Positions 1-8,198 of a DNA stretch of 32,513 nt are shown here, one piece after another; the first letter of the stretch is position 1, and every line of letters begins with the position of its first letter. Under the pieces are notes generated by a model. The model worked only from the letters and a program-made list of their open reading frames with translations, was not told where the DNA came from and did no database searches. Made by a program: the position numbers and the translations under genes. This DNA is from Methylococcaceae bacterium (GTDB lineage Bacteria > Pseudomonadota > Gammaproteobacteria > Methylococcales > Methylomonadaceae). Location of the stretch: assembly GCA_030627285.1 (NCBI GenBank), contig DAOUSJ010000013.1, forward strand, positions 1 to 32,513, written 5' to 3'.

Positions 1-396
1 ATTGCACATAGATTTTTTGCAGCACAAGAGTATCAAGATTTAATTGCTCTACCACAACAAGATCAAAGGCAACGTTTTTTTCAATTTTGGACTTTAAAAG
101 AAGCTTTTATTAAAGCCAAAGGCATGGGACTATCTTTACCGCTGGATAAGTTTGCATTTTCAATTATGCCAAAAACTAAGCTGTTAACTTTAAAAATGCA
201 TGTCCAATTAGAAGAAATCGCTAGTAATTGGAGTTGTTGGTTATTACAACCAAATACAGAACACTATACTTCTGTCTGTGTATTTAATCCTAACAATTTA
301 AGTTATACATTGAACATGAATCAAGTAGTGCCATTGCAAACAACTCAACCAATGTCATCTGAATTGCTTGCAACTACAATTTTAGTTACGACTTAG
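1..396 (+). CDS. 4'-phosphopantetheinyl transferase, C-terminal part (5' end outside window)
   Basis: The reading frame is open from base 1 to the TAG at 394-396, so the gene begins upstream of the window. The segment around bases 94-130 reads FWTLKEAFIKAKG, the conserved W-x-x-KEA-x-x-K signature of Sfp-type 4'-phosphopantetheinyl transferases. These enzymes move the phosphopantetheine arm of CoA onto acyl- or peptidyl-carrier proteins; the Glu and Lys of the signature help bind Mg2+ and CoA. The downstream part ends in a variable beta-rich tail. The 3' end overlaps the convergent haem-protein gene by 11 bases. The family is clear from the motif. The carrier protein served cannot be told from this fragment. 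Confidence 0.8.
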   Translation: MAHRFFAAQEYQDLIALPQQDQRQRFFQFWTLKEAFIKAKGMGLSLPLDKFAFSIMPKTKLLTLKMHVQLEEIASNWSCWLLQPNTEHYTSVCVFNPNNLSYTLNMNQVVPLQTTQPMSSELLATTILVTT

Positions 397-1336
397 ATTT
401 CTTCAATTGCTCAATAATCCAATTTAACAATGTTTTAATAGCTGGAACTACATAAGTAGTTACTATAGTGAATATATAAATTGTAAGTTTGCGCAATAAG
501 CACAGACAATTTTTTAACCAAGGTTTGCTAGTATCACAACCTATTTTTTGGAATTGTTGATTAATTATAGTGCTTAATTGTGGGCGTAATTCTCCAGTAA
601 CTGAGTTAACAAAAACTTTTTGAAAACCCCACATTTCTAACACTGATACCACCCACATAAAAGCAAATGACATCGCCATTCCAGCACCAGCCAGCATAAT
701 TAACCAAGCAAACATTGGGTTAATTTTAGTTAGCCACCAAGATAAAATATCAATCACTAAAAAGGCATATGGCATTCCAATGGCTACACATTTATAGTAC
801 ATGGTTGGGGTTTGGGAAAAACTAAATATCATGCCAATAAACATAAAAATAAAGCTAATACCAAACAAATGAATATGCGACACTCGCGTTAAGGATGAAA
901 AAGTTGCACCTTCATCTTGCTCAGTAACAGCTTCTATGCCTTCAAATTCACTAAAATCAGGCAAGCCACTAGATTCTGCATTGTGGCACATTACACAACG
1001 CTGTTCGACTATTTTTTCAATGCCAGCGTCTGCATATTCGTCTTCATCAGCTCCATCACGAATCCATTGCATAATTTTGAAACGCTCTTTTTCAGAAGCA
1101 TTCTCTTTCATAGAACCATTCAATTTGGTTTCTAATAAAGTTCCAGAGCGATTGCCATAATAGCTATATACAATATCATCAATAGATAGGCCAAATTTTC
1201 CATCTGCCATGCCATGAGTAAATAATATTTGCACTAATGCAAAAAAGTATCCAATAGCGACAGCACTTAAATACCCAGTAAACAATACTTTTATCGACGT
1301 ATCATGGTCTTTTAAAGGCGTGTATTTTGTACTCAT
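386..1336 (-). CDS. Membrane protein with a single c-type haem motif (methanotroph-type), with C-terminal extension
   Basis: A 316-residue protein with an N-terminal membrane segment (about 16-40), an extracytoplasmic region holding one CxxCH haem attachment site (CVMCH, 114-118), and a hydrophobic half with segments near 155-175, 185-203, 208-236 and 284-304. A conserved-looking SHIHLFG (153-159) precedes the second membrane segment; its histidines could serve as haem ligands. From memory, proteins with this layout are common in Methylococcales genomes, sometimes mislabelled 'elongation factor-1 alpha'. Residues 237-316 extend past the usual end and add another hydrophobic segment with a basic tail. 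It is the last gene of the leftward run rluB-gloA-rhodanese-this gene, 33 bases after the rhodanese gene. A role in electron transfer is inferred; the partner is unknown. Confidence 0.7.
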   Translation of the reverse strand: MSTKYTPLKDHDTSIKVLFTGYLSAVAIGYFFALVQILFTHGMADGKFGLSIDDIVYSYYGNRSGTLLETKLNGSMKENASEKERFKIMQWIRDGADEDEYADAGIEKIVEQRCVMCHNAESSGLPDFSEFEGIEAVTEQDEGATFSSLTRVSHIHLFGISFIFMFIGMIFSFSQTPTMYYKCVAIGMPYAFLVIDILSWWLTKINPMFAWLIMLAGAGMAMSFAFMWVVSVLEMWGFQKVFVNSVTGELRPQLSTIINQQFQKIGCDTSKPWLKNCLCLLRKLTIYIFTIVTTYVVPAIKTLLNWIIEQLKKSKS

Positions 1337-1369
1337 AAAATTAAAATTATAGTGAAAAAATTGGTAATG

Positions 1370-1816
1370 CTATGGTGTTGTATGTTGCCACCAAGCTTGA
1401 AAACCACCACTTAAATCCGCGCCAATAATGTCATGTTGTTTTAAAATTGATAATGCTTTGTGTGAACGAGGCCCCATTGCGCAATAAGTCACTAATTGTT
1501 TTTTCATGGTTATTGCTTTAATTTTGCCAATATTTTTTTCAATGTCAGACAAAGGTATAGAAATTGCGCCATCAATATGTCCAACTAAATACTCAGCTGC
1601 AGTGCGCACATCAATTAAAACTATATTATTATTGGTCTGACTTAGTAGTTCTTGTAATTCGGTTACACTTAAATCCTGTTCTTGTTTAGGTTCTGTATCA
1701 ATAACAATTCCGCTAACCTCAATAGCAAAATTTAATGCAGGAGGATAAAGCAAGATTGTTGCCAAACCAGTTACAAACACACATGCAATAATTAAAAAAT
1801 ATTTTATAAGCCTCAT
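1370..1816 (-). CDS. Membrane-anchored single-domain rhodanese
   Basis: A 148-residue protein. Residues 5-25 form an N-terminal membrane anchor or uncleaved signal. The rest is one rhodanese domain with the entry motif LIDVRTAAEY (67-76), GHIDGAISIP (79-88) and the active-site loop YCAMGPRS (111-118), in which Cys112 would carry the persulfide. Rhodanese domains transfer sulfane sulfur to thiol acceptors; the anchor suggests work on the periplasmic face of the inner membrane. It lies 6 bases downstream of the glyoxalase gene, so the two are co-transcribed. The substrate is unknown. The fold and the active-site cysteine are clear. Confidence 0.82.
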   Translation of the reverse strand: MRLIKYFLIIACVFVTGLATILLYPPALNFAIEVSGIVIDTEPKQEQDLSVTELQELLSQTNNNIVLIDVRTAAEYLVGHIDGAISIPLSDIEKNIGKIKAITMKKQLVTYCAMGPRSHKALSILKQHDIIGADLSGGFQAWWQHTTP

Positions 1817-1822
1817 TGTTAC

Positions 1823-2263
1823 TTACCATGCACCATGATTTTGCATAGACAACCATGGCTCCATAATTTCTAAAGGTTCACCTTGTTGCAATAATTCAAT
1901 CGAAATATTATCTGGTGATTTCAAAAAAGCCATGTATCCATCCCTAGGTGGACGATTCAAAATCACGCCATGATTAATTAACTCCTGACATTTTGCATAA
2001 ATATCCTTGACTGCAAATGCAATATGTCCAAAATTACGCCCAGCAGCATAAGTTTCAAGATCCCAGTTATAAGTTAATTCCAATAATGGTGTCTCATTGT
2101 TTTGTGCTGTAATTTCATCTTGAGGCGCATATAAATAGACTAAAGTGAACCTGCCAGTTTCATTTTCTAATCTGTGCGATTCTAATAAGTCCAATTTATT
2201 GCAATAAAAATCTAATGATTGTGTTAGGTTTTGAGCCCTAACCATAGTATGTAAATAACGCAT
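1823..2263 (-). CDS. gloA: Glyoxalase I-like VOC protein (lactoylglutathione lyase)
   Basis: A 146-residue vicinal-oxygen-chelate protein with the four metal ligands of bacterial glyoxalase I in the expected order: His5, Glu62, His80 and Glu123. The length fits the short Ni-type enzymes without the insertions of the Zn type. Glyoxalase I isomerises the hemithioacetal of methylglyoxal and glutathione to S-lactoylglutathione, detoxifying methylglyoxal in the cytoplasm. The region after residue 130, ending in a Trp-containing tail (PWLSMQNHGAW), differs from E. coli GloA, so this may be a related VOC subgroup rather than the strict orthologue. It sits between rluB and the rhodanese gene in one leftward run. 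Confidence 0.75.
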   Translation of the reverse strand: MRYLHTMVRAQNLTQSLDFYCNKLDLLESHRLENETGRFTLVYLYAPQDEITAQNNETPLLELTYNWDLETYAAGRNFGHIAFAVKDIYAKCQELINHGVILNRPPRDGYMAFLKSPDNISIELLQQGEPLEIMEPWLSMQNHGAW

Positions 2264-2294
2264 GAATAAGACTCCAATATGGTTAAATTAAAAG

Positions 2295-3230
2295 CTATTT
2301 TTTAGGCTTTTTAGTTCTAGATACAACAGGTTTGCGAGATTTTGGTGCAGATTTTTGCTGCTTCCAAGCTGGTTTTGAAACTGATTCTGGCGGTAAATTC
2401 ACAAAACTCATTAAAATATCTAATTCTTGAGGATTTAATTCATAATGTGCGTGAGATTTAACTTGCTCAGGCAATTTAGCAGGCCCATATCTAACTCTAG
2501 TTAAACGACTAACTACCAATCCTTGTGATTCCCATAAACGCCGAATTAAACGATTGCGACCCTCTCTAACTACCACGTGATACCATTTATTAGCACCTTC
2601 ACCAGCAAAAAATCTTATATCCTCAAAATGCGCCATCCCATCTTCAAGTTCTACACCAGTTTTTAACTTCAATAATGTATCTTCAGTTACTGTACCTAAA
2701 ATTCTAACCGCATATTCACGTTCAATTTCAGTAGAAGGATGCATTAAACGATTTGCCAGCTCGCCATTATTAGTCAATAAAATCAAGCCAGAAGTGTTAA
2801 TATCTAATCTACCTACAGCAATCCAACGTCCCAATTGCAATTTAGGCAACCTAGTAAAAATTACTGGTCTACCTTCAGGGTCTCGCCGTGTAACCACTTC
2901 ACCTGTAGGTTTATGATAAACTAAAACTCTAGTAGGCTGATTAGAAAATTTTTCCCAATTTACAATGCGTCCATTAACATGCAAATTATCACCAGATTTT
3001 AATGACTGACCTAAAATTACTTTAACGCCATTAATAGTAAGTTTACCATCTTTAATCCAGCCTTCAATTTCCCTTCTAGATCCCAAACCTCCACGAGCTA
3101 ATACTTTTTGAATTCTTTCACCAGTAGGTATGTTTGATTTTGGCTTGCTCTCTGGTGGAGATTTATTTTCAATATTCTGAAATTTTCCTTTACGAATAGG
3201 TTTATTATTCACGTTCATCCTAAATAACAC
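2295..3230 (-). CDS. rluB: 23S rRNA pseudouridine synthase B
   Basis: A 311-residue protein: a basic N-terminal tail, an S4 RNA-binding domain (about 40-95, with RIQKVLARGGLGSRRE), then the RsuA/RluB-type catalytic domain with GRLDINTSGL, whose Asp is the catalytic residue. RluB converts U2605 of 23S rRNA (E. coli numbering) to pseudouridine. The C-terminal Lys/Arg/Pro-rich tail is typical of RluB and is absent from RsuA. The frame opens at a GTG (3228-3230); an in-frame ATG at 3216-3218 is the other possible start, and neither has a well-spaced Shine-Dalgarno. It heads the leftward operon and is divergent from rpsF. Confidence 0.88.
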   Translation of the reverse strand: MLFRMNVNNKPIRKGKFQNIENKSPPESKPKSNIPTGERIQKVLARGGLGSRREIEGWIKDGKLTINGVKVILGQSLKSGDNLHVNGRIVNWEKFSNQPTRVLVYHKPTGEVVTRRDPEGRPVIFTRLPKLQLGRWIAVGRLDINTSGLILLTNNGELANRLMHPSTEIEREYAVRILGTVTEDTLLKLKTGVELEDGMAHFEDIRFFAGEGANKWYHVVVREGRNRLIRRLWESQGLVVSRLTRVRYGPAKLPEQVKSHAHYELNPQELDILMSFVNLPPESVSKPAWKQQKSAPKSRKPVVSRTKKPKK

Positions 3231-3248
3231 TGCTAAATATTTAAGTAA

Positions 3249-3254
3249 ATTATA
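3249..3254 (-). promoter_or_regulatory. Probable -10 element of the rluB operon promoter
   Basis: On the minus strand this reads a perfect TATAAT, placed to start transcription a short distance before rluB. No good -35 is visible; the best upstream hexamer, TTGCCA, lies too far away (22-base spacer) and overlaps the -35 of the divergent rpsF promoter. The two promoters are therefore packed back to back and may interfere. Confidence 0.4.
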
Positions 3255-3275
3255 CCGCTTAAAAATAATATTTTC

Positions 3276-3304
3276 TTGGCAAACTAAAATAAAAAATTTA
3301 TACT
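3276..3304 (+). promoter_or_regulatory. Sigma-70-type promoter of the rpsF operon
   Basis: TTGGCA at 3276-3281 and TATACT at 3299-3304 are separated by exactly 17 bases, close to the consensus for the housekeeping sigma factor. Transcription would begin near 3311, giving a leader of about 75 bases before rpsF, which is consistent with the structured leader described at 3331-3382. Confidence 0.7.
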
Positions 3305-3330
3305 GGTGAGTTACTGAGTAATCTACTCAT

Positions 3331-3382
3331 TCCTTGCTTCACTATATTTTAAGACATTATAGGAAGCAAAACCCGCAAGGAG
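3331..3382 (+). promoter_or_regulatory. rpsF leader hairpin resembling the S6:S18 autoregulatory motif
   Basis: The 5' arm TCCTTGCTTC (3331-3340) pairs with GAA (3363-3365) and GCAAGGA (3375-3381), continuing into CTATA/TATAG (3342-3346 with 3358-3362). This leaves an unpaired 3' bulge GCAAAACCC (3366-3374) next to the base of the stem. The lower stem contains the rpsF Shine-Dalgarno AAGGAG (3377-3382). A bulged hairpin with an exposed C-rich ACCCG element just before rpsF is the known layout of the leader bound by the S6:S18 complex in many bacteria. Binding would block the ribosome site and give feedback on the operon. The pairing is seen in the sequence; assignment to the motif is from family knowledge. 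An alternative pairing of TTGCTTC with GAAGCAA (3363-3369) is possible. Confidence 0.5.
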
Positions 3383-3387
3383 AAAAC

Positions 3388-3801
3388 ATGCGTCATTATG
3401 AAATTGTCTTTTTAGTCCACCCTGATCAAAGTTCTCAGGTTCCTGCTATGATAGAGCGTTATAAAACTATTATTGAAAATACAGCCGGTACAATTCACCG
3501 CCTTGAAGATTGGGGTCGCAGACATTTAGCTTATCCAATTAATAAAATTCATAAAGCTCATTATGTATTAATAAATGTCGAATGCAATCAAGTTGCTTTA
3601 GATGAATTAGAAAGTGGCTTTCGCTTTAACGATGCTATTTTGCGTAGCTTAACTTTAGTTAAAAAAGTAGCTATTACAGAGCCATCGCCAATTGCTGTTA
3701 GCATGGCTGAAGAAAATAAGGGTACTGAAGTTAAAGAGGTTAAAGAAGTTAAAAAACCGGATTCAGTTGCAAAAGAAGTTACTACTAAAGAGGAAGGATA
3801 A
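3388..3801 (+). CDS. rpsF: 30S ribosomal protein S6
   Basis: A 137-residue protein starting [15 protein letters not shown], the standard S6 N-terminus, from the ATG at 3388 with AAGGAG five bases upstream. The frame is open further upstream (to 3334), but that start would lie inside the leader and lacks a ribosome site. S6 binds S18 on the platform of the small subunit. Residues 1-95 are the S6 domain; the rest is a low-complexity Lys/Glu/Val tail with a KEV repeat, ending in EEG. E. coli S6 also has a Glu-rich tail that RimK extends; whether that happens here is unknown. First gene of the rpsF-rpsR-DUF2232-rplI-hldD-waaA run. Confidence 0.96.
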   Translation: MRHYEIVFLVHPDQSSQVPAMIERYKTIIENTAGTIHRLEDWGRRHLAYPINKIHKAHYVLINVECNQVALDELESGFRFNDAILRSLTLVKKVAITEPSPIAVSMAEENKGTEVKEVKEVKKPDSVAKEVTTKEEG

Positions 3802-3803
3802 TC

Positions 3804-4034
3804 ATGGCTCGCAATATTGTAAGACGTAAAAAAGCTTGTCGTTTTAGCTCAGAAGAATCTTTGGTAATTGATTATAAAGATTTAGATTTATTAAGTGAAT
3901 ATATTACAGAAACTGGCAAAATTGTACCAAGTCGTATTACTGGTACTGCGGCTAAATACCAAAGAAAACTCTCTACTGCAGTAAAACAAGCGCGTTTTAT
4001 TGCATTATTGCCATTTTGTGATGCACATAAATAA
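3804..4034 (+). CDS. rpsR: 30S ribosomal protein S18
   Basis: A 76-residue protein of normal S18 length with the conserved core [20 protein letters not shown] followed by a [18 protein letters not shown] segment. It starts two bases after the rpsF stop, with AGGAAGG (3791-3797) as ribosome site inside the end of rpsF. S18 forms a heterodimer with S6, so the tight coupling fits equimolar synthesis and shared feedback at the leader. Confidence 0.97.
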   Translation: MARNIVRRKKACRFSSEESLVIDYKDLDLLSEYITETGKIVPSRITGTAAKYQRKLSTAVKQARFIALLPFCDAHK

Positions 4035-4055
4035 TTAAATTTACATACAGTTAAT

Positions 4056-4970
4056 ATGCAATTTTTAGCCAAATACATTATGCAAGGTCGAATGCAAGCC
4101 ATTATGGTAGCATCAAGTTTTGCATTATTATCGTTATTAATTGCGCCAATTAGTATTTTAAGTTCAGCGACTATTGGTTTAGTCACCTTAAGATATGGAA
4201 TTAAAGAAGGAATTTATACTTTAGTTTGCGCAGGTTTAGCAGCATCAATATTGGGTTTGTTACTCTTAGGAAATTATCAATTTCCATTATTATACAGCTT
4301 GATATTATGGATGCCAGTATGGTTAATTGCGGTCATTTTACGTGAAGGACGGCATTTATTTTTAGCCATCCAAATAGTAGTTTTAATTGCTATTCTCGCA
4401 GTTATAGCTACATATTTGTACCAACCAGAAATGGCAACTGTTTGGAAAAATCTATTCGGTGCATTTTTGGAACCTATGATTACCAGCTCCAGACCTGATT
4501 TGCCACTTGCAACTATTCAACAATCATTAAATATTTTTTATCAATTTATTTTAACTGGATTAATTGCAGCATTATATGTAATAAGTGTTGTAACTGGATT
4601 GTTTCTAGCTAGAAGTTGGCAAGCAAAACTGTATAACCCCACCGGATTTAGAACCGAATATCTAAATTTACAAGGACAAAATAAACTAGGCTTTGCAACC
4701 TTAATTATTTTAGCTGGTGGAGGTTTGTTTTCTGGCATGATTGCAGAAATTTGTTGGAATGTTAGTGTAATATTACTGGTGTTATATGCCTTTTTAGGTA
4801 CAGTAATTCTGCATTATTCATTTGCAAATCTAAAACTAAAAAATCTATTAATTCCATTCTTATATGCAAGTTTATTATTTATTCCACACCTTGCATTTCC
4901 ACTGGCACTAATTGGCTTAACTGACACATGGTTAAATTTACGGCGTAAAATTCCTAAACAACTTCGATAA
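4056..4970 (+). CDS. DUF2232 multi-pass membrane protein
   Basis: A 304-residue, very hydrophobic protein with about eight predicted membrane segments (near 17-50, 60-78, 85-120, 160-190, 215-240, 243-265, 268-290), few charged residues and no catalytic motif that I recognise. A DUF2232 (YybS-like) membrane protein between rpsR and rplI is a standing arrangement in many Gammaproteobacteria, and position plus topology are the main evidence. Function is unknown; its place in a ribosomal operon suggests growth-linked expression. The start is the ATG 21 bases after rpsR, without a clear Shine-Dalgarno. Confidence 0.75.
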   Translation: MQFLAKYIMQGRMQAIMVASSFALLSLLIAPISILSSATIGLVTLRYGIKEGIYTLVCAGLAASILGLLLLGNYQFPLLYSLILWMPVWLIAVILREGRHLFLAIQIVVLIAILAVIATYLYQPEMATVWKNLFGAFLEPMITSSRPDLPLATIQQSLNIFYQFILTGLIAALYVISVVTGLFLARSWQAKLYNPTGFRTEYLNLQGQNKLGFATLIILAGGGLFSGMIAEICWNVSVILLVLYAFLGTVILHYSFANLKLKNLLIPFLYASLLFIPHLAFPLALIGLTDTWLNLRRKIPKQLR

Positions 4971-4993
4971 ATGTCGAACAAAGAGGTAAAAAG

Positions 4994-5443
4994 ATGGAAG
5001 TTATTCTTCTTGAGAAGATAGCAAACCTAGGTAATCTAGGCGATAAAGTCACCATTAAAAATGGTTACGGCAGAAATTTTCTAATTCCGCAAGGCAAAGC
5101 TACTGCTGCTACTAAAGCAAAACTAGCTGAATTTGAAGCTCGTAGAGCTGAACTTGAAAGTATTGCATCTGAGAAATTATTTGCTGCTTCCACGAGAGCT
5201 GCGGTTTTAGAAACTTTAGTAGTATATATTCGGCATAAAGCTGGTGAAGAAGGTAAATTGTTTGGCTCAATTGGCACCCAAAATATTGCTGATGCCATTA
5301 CTACAGCTGGCGTAAAAATTAAAAAGCATGAAGTTAGATTGCCTGATGGAGTAATTCGCCACACTGGTGAATATGAAATTGATATTAATTTACATACTGA
5401 TGTAATTATCACTATGATAATTAATATTGTCGCAGAAGACTAA
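4994..5443 (+). CDS. rplI: 50S ribosomal protein L9
   Basis: A 149-residue protein matching L9 in length and sequence: the N-terminal domain [19 protein letters not shown] with [11 protein letters not shown], a long connecting helix (about 42-75) and a C-terminal domain with GKLFGSIG. L9 binds 23S rRNA near the L1 stalk and projects from the ribosome. AGAGG lies seven to eight bases upstream of the ATG. In many relatives rplI is followed by dnaB; here hldD follows 12 bases later. Confidence 0.97.
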   Translation: MEVILLEKIANLGNLGDKVTIKNGYGRNFLIPQGKATAATKAKLAEFEARRAELESIASEKLFAASTRAAVLETLVVYIRHKAGEEGKLFGSIGTQNIADAITTAGVKIKKHEVRLPDGVIRHTGEYEIDINLHTDVIITMIINIVAED

Positions 5444-5455
5444 CAAGGTAATTAA

Positions 5456-6400
5456 ATGATCATCGTAACTGGAGGTGCAGGCTTTATTGGCAGTAATCTA
5501 GTCATGGGTTTAAATGCTCAAGGTTATGATGACATTTTAATAGTAGACAATTTAACTAACGGACAAAAATATACTAATTTATTAGATTGCAAATTTAGCG
5601 ATTTTATAGATAAAAATGATTTTTTAGTTCAAGTTCAACAACAAAAACTAAATTCCAAACATATAACCGCTATTTTTCATCAAGGCGCATGCTCATCTAC
5701 TACTGAATGGGATGGACGTTACATGATGGAAAATAACTACACATACAGTAAAATTTTATTCCATTATTGTCAGCAACATAAGATTCCATTTATTTATGCT
5801 TCCAGTGCTGCAGTTTATGGATCTAAACAAGATTTCATTGAACAACGAGCTTTTGAAGCACCGCTAAATGTTTATGGGTATTCAAAATTTCAATTTGACC
5901 AATATGTGCGAAGTTTGCAAGCAAAATTTACCGCCCAAGTAGTTGGATTGCGTTATTTTAATGTCTACGGCCCTAGGGAAAGTCATAAAGGTAGTATGGC
6001 AAGTGTCGCCATGCATTTGAATCAACAATTACAAGATACTGATACCATAAAATTATTTGCTGGCAATGCTGGTTTTTCCAATGGTGAACAACGCCGTGAT
6101 TTTATTTATGTCACTGATGCAGTAGCATTGAATTTATGGTTTTTACAGCACGCAGATATTTCAGGAATTTTTAATGCTGGCACTGGCAAAAGCCAACCAT
6201 TTAATGATGTTGCCAAAGCAGTTATTCAATATCATCAACGCGGACAAATTGAATACATTCCATTTCCTACACATTTAGTAGGACATTATCAAAGTTTTAC
6301 TGAAGCAAATTTAGCTAAACTACGTCAAGTTGGCTGTCAACATCAATTTAAAAATGTTGCTACAGGCGTACAATTATATCTAGATTGGCTCAATAAATAA
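5456..6400 (+). CDS. hldD: ADP-L-glycero-D-manno-heptose 6-epimerase
   Basis: A 314-residue extended short-chain dehydrogenase, close in length to E. coli HldD. The NADP-binding loop TGGAGFIGSN is at 5-14, the SSAAVYG segment at 116-122, and the catalytic Tyr140-x-x-x-Lys144 pair (YGYSK) falls at the same numbers as in E. coli. It epimerises ADP-D-glycero- to ADP-L-glycero-D-manno-heptose, the donor of inner-core LPS heptose. It is followed 11 bases later by waaA, so two LPS core genes are joined to the ribosomal operon. Motifs such as QGACSSTTE and RYFNVYGPRE support HldD over other sugar epimerases. Confidence 0.92.
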   Translation: MIIVTGGAGFIGSNLVMGLNAQGYDDILIVDNLTNGQKYTNLLDCKFSDFIDKNDFLVQVQQQKLNSKHITAIFHQGACSSTTEWDGRYMMENNYTYSKILFHYCQQHKIPFIYASSAAVYGSKQDFIEQRAFEAPLNVYGYSKFQFDQYVRSLQAKFTAQVVGLRYFNVYGPRESHKGSMASVAMHLNQQLQDTDTIKLFAGNAGFSNGEQRRDFIYVTDAVALNLWFLQHADISGIFNAGTGKSQPFNDVAKAVIQYHQRGQIEYIPFPTHLVGHYQSFTEANLAKLRQVGCQHQFKNVATGVQLYLDWLNK

Positions 6401-6411
6401 TCTCTAAGATC

Positions 6412-7671
6412 TTGCGTTTTTTATACACCAACCTATTTGTTTTAGCATTACCAATAGTTTTATTACGCCTATATTGGCGTGGTTTTAAAGCTCCTGCATA
6501 CCGCTTACGTTGGCGCGAACGTCTAGGATTTTACACTACTACAACCCAGAAAAATGTCATTTGGTTACATGCAGTTTCTGTAGGTGAAATTGAAGCCGCA
6601 TTACCATTAATTAAAGCTTTAATTTCACATTACCCCCAAAATAAATTTTTAATTACTACTACTACACCTACAGCAGCAACTAGAATAAATACTGTATTTG
6701 GTAATAAAGTTACACAAATTTATTTACCTTATGACATTCCAAATATAATTCAGCGGTTTTTAAAGCATTTTCAGCCCAAAATAGCCCTTATTATGGAAAC
6801 TGAAATTTGGCCAAATCTATTTTTTGCCATCAAGCAAGCTCAAATACCCTTATTTATTCTAAATGCACGTTTATCTGTTAAATCTTGTAATGGTTATCAA
6901 AAAATACCTGCACTGACTAAATTATCTTTGAGTTGTGTAAACATGATTCTTACTCAAACCATTACTGATGCCCAGAGATTTCAAGCTATTGGAGCTGAAA
7001 CTAAACAATTGCAAACTGTAGGCAATCTTAAATTTGCTTTAAGCCTAGATCCACAATTATTTACGCAAGCACAACAAATACGCACCAATATATTTCCAGA
7101 TCGGTTTGTATGGATTATTGCTAGCACTCATGCTGGTGAAGAAAAAATATTTTTAAACTTATATGCCAGCTTAAAACGCCAAATTCCGGAATTATTATTA
7201 GTCTTAGTACCGCGACATCCAGAAAGATTTGTTACAGTGGCAAAACAAATTCAAGCTACACAATTAAGTTTTATAACTCGTAGTTCAGGTAAAGTTTGTA
7301 CTAAAGAAACAGCAATTTATCTCGCTGACAGTATGGGAGAATTAAAATTATTCTATGCTGCCGCTGATGTGGCTTTTGTTGGAGGCAGCTTAGTTAACAC
7401 TGGCGGGCATAATATTTTAGAACCTGCAGCAATTGGCATTCCAATTATGTTTGGAAAATATATGCATAACTTTCAAGCCATAGCTAATGAATTTTTGGAG
7501 CATCAAGCTGCAATTCAATGCCATAATTCAGACCAAATTCAAGCTGAATTGTTGAATTTATACCAGCAAATTGCTTATAGATCCAAATTAATCAACAATG
7601 GTAAAAACATTTTCCAAGGTCATCAGGATGTAATAAATAAAATTCTACCAATTTTAAAACCGTATTTATAA
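6412..7671 (+). CDS. waaA: 3-deoxy-D-manno-octulosonic acid (Kdo) transferase
   Basis: A 419-residue protein matching WaaA/KdtA: N-terminal membrane anchor (about 4-22), then RGFKAPAYRLRWRERLGFY as in E. coli, the catalytic-base region HAVSVGEIEAA (Glu59), and the GT-B C-terminal half with GGSLVNTGGHN and the phosphate-binding EPAA. It adds Kdo from CMP-Kdo to lipid IVA on the inner face of the cytoplasmic membrane. The start is a TTG at 6412; alignment with the E. coli N-terminus supports it although the ribosome site is weak. It closes the rpsF-hldD run. Confidence 0.93.
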   Translation: MRFLYTNLFVLALPIVLLRLYWRGFKAPAYRLRWRERLGFYTTTTQKNVIWLHAVSVGEIEAALPLIKALISHYPQNKFLITTTTPTAATRINTVFGNKVTQIYLPYDIPNIIQRFLKHFQPKIALIMETEIWPNLFFAIKQAQIPLFILNARLSVKSCNGYQKIPALTKLSLSCVNMILTQTITDAQRFQAIGAETKQLQTVGNLKFALSLDPQLFTQAQQIRTNIFPDRFVWIIASTHAGEEKIFLNLYASLKRQIPELLLVLVPRHPERFVTVAKQIQATQLSFITRSSGKVCTKETAIYLADSMGELKLFYAAADVAFVGGSLVNTGGHNILEPAAIGIPIMFGKYMHNFQAIANEFLEHQAAIQCHNSDQIQAELLNLYQQIAYRSKLINNGKNIFQGHQDVINKILPILKPYL

Positions 7672-7737
7672 GACATACTATAAGGTTAAACTATATAATT
7701 GTAGCTAAAAATTCATCCAAATTAATTAAGGAAGTTT

Positions 7738-8190
7738 ATGTTTGAAGATTTACGGGATTTGTATCAAGAGGTAATTTTTGATCACAACCGCAATCCACGC
7801 AATTTTAGAGTCATAGAAAACGCTGATCGCAAAGTTGAAGGCTTTAATCCATTATGCGGTGATCGTTTAACTTTGTTTTTGACATTAGATCATGATGTAA
7901 TTACAGATGCGAGTTTTCAAGGTTCTGGATGCGCTATTTCTACAGCTTCAGTATCATTGATGACTGGGATTATTCAAGGTAAAACTATAGCCGAAGCTGA
8001 AAAATTATTTACCACTTTCCACGACATGACTACTGGCAAAGAAGAAGAAATTCAATTGGAAGCAGTGGGCAAGCTGGCGGTATTAGCTGGAGTACGAGAA
8101 TTTCCTGCCAGAGTTAAATGCGCTACTTTAGCTTGGCATACTTTGGATGCAGCTTTAAATAATTCAGGCAATTCAATTTCTACTGAATAA
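7738..8190 (+). CDS. sufU: SufU-type Fe-S assembly scaffold / sulfur-transfer protein
   Basis: A 150-residue protein of the IscU/SufU fold. Cys40 with Asp42 (PLCGD), Cys65 (GSGCAIS) and Cys128 (RVKCATLAWHT) are the three cysteines and the Asp that bind Zn or a cluster. The extra stretch of about 20 residues around 95-118 is the SufU hallmark and is absent from IscU. SufU accepts sulfur from the SufS cysteine desulfurase. It stands alone here: sufBCDS are not adjacent, but a sufT gene lies 6 kb away on the other strand. A run of AT-rich sequence with TATAAT-like elements (7675-7700) precedes it. Confidence 0.9.
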   Translation: MFEDLRDLYQEVIFDHNRNPRNFRVIENADRKVEGFNPLCGDRLTLFLTLDHDVITDASFQGSGCAISTASVSLMTGIIQGKTIAEAEKLFTTFHDMTTGKEEEIQLEAVGKLAVLAGVREFPARVKCATLAWHTLDAALNNSGNSISTE

Positions 8191-8198
8191 TTTACAAG

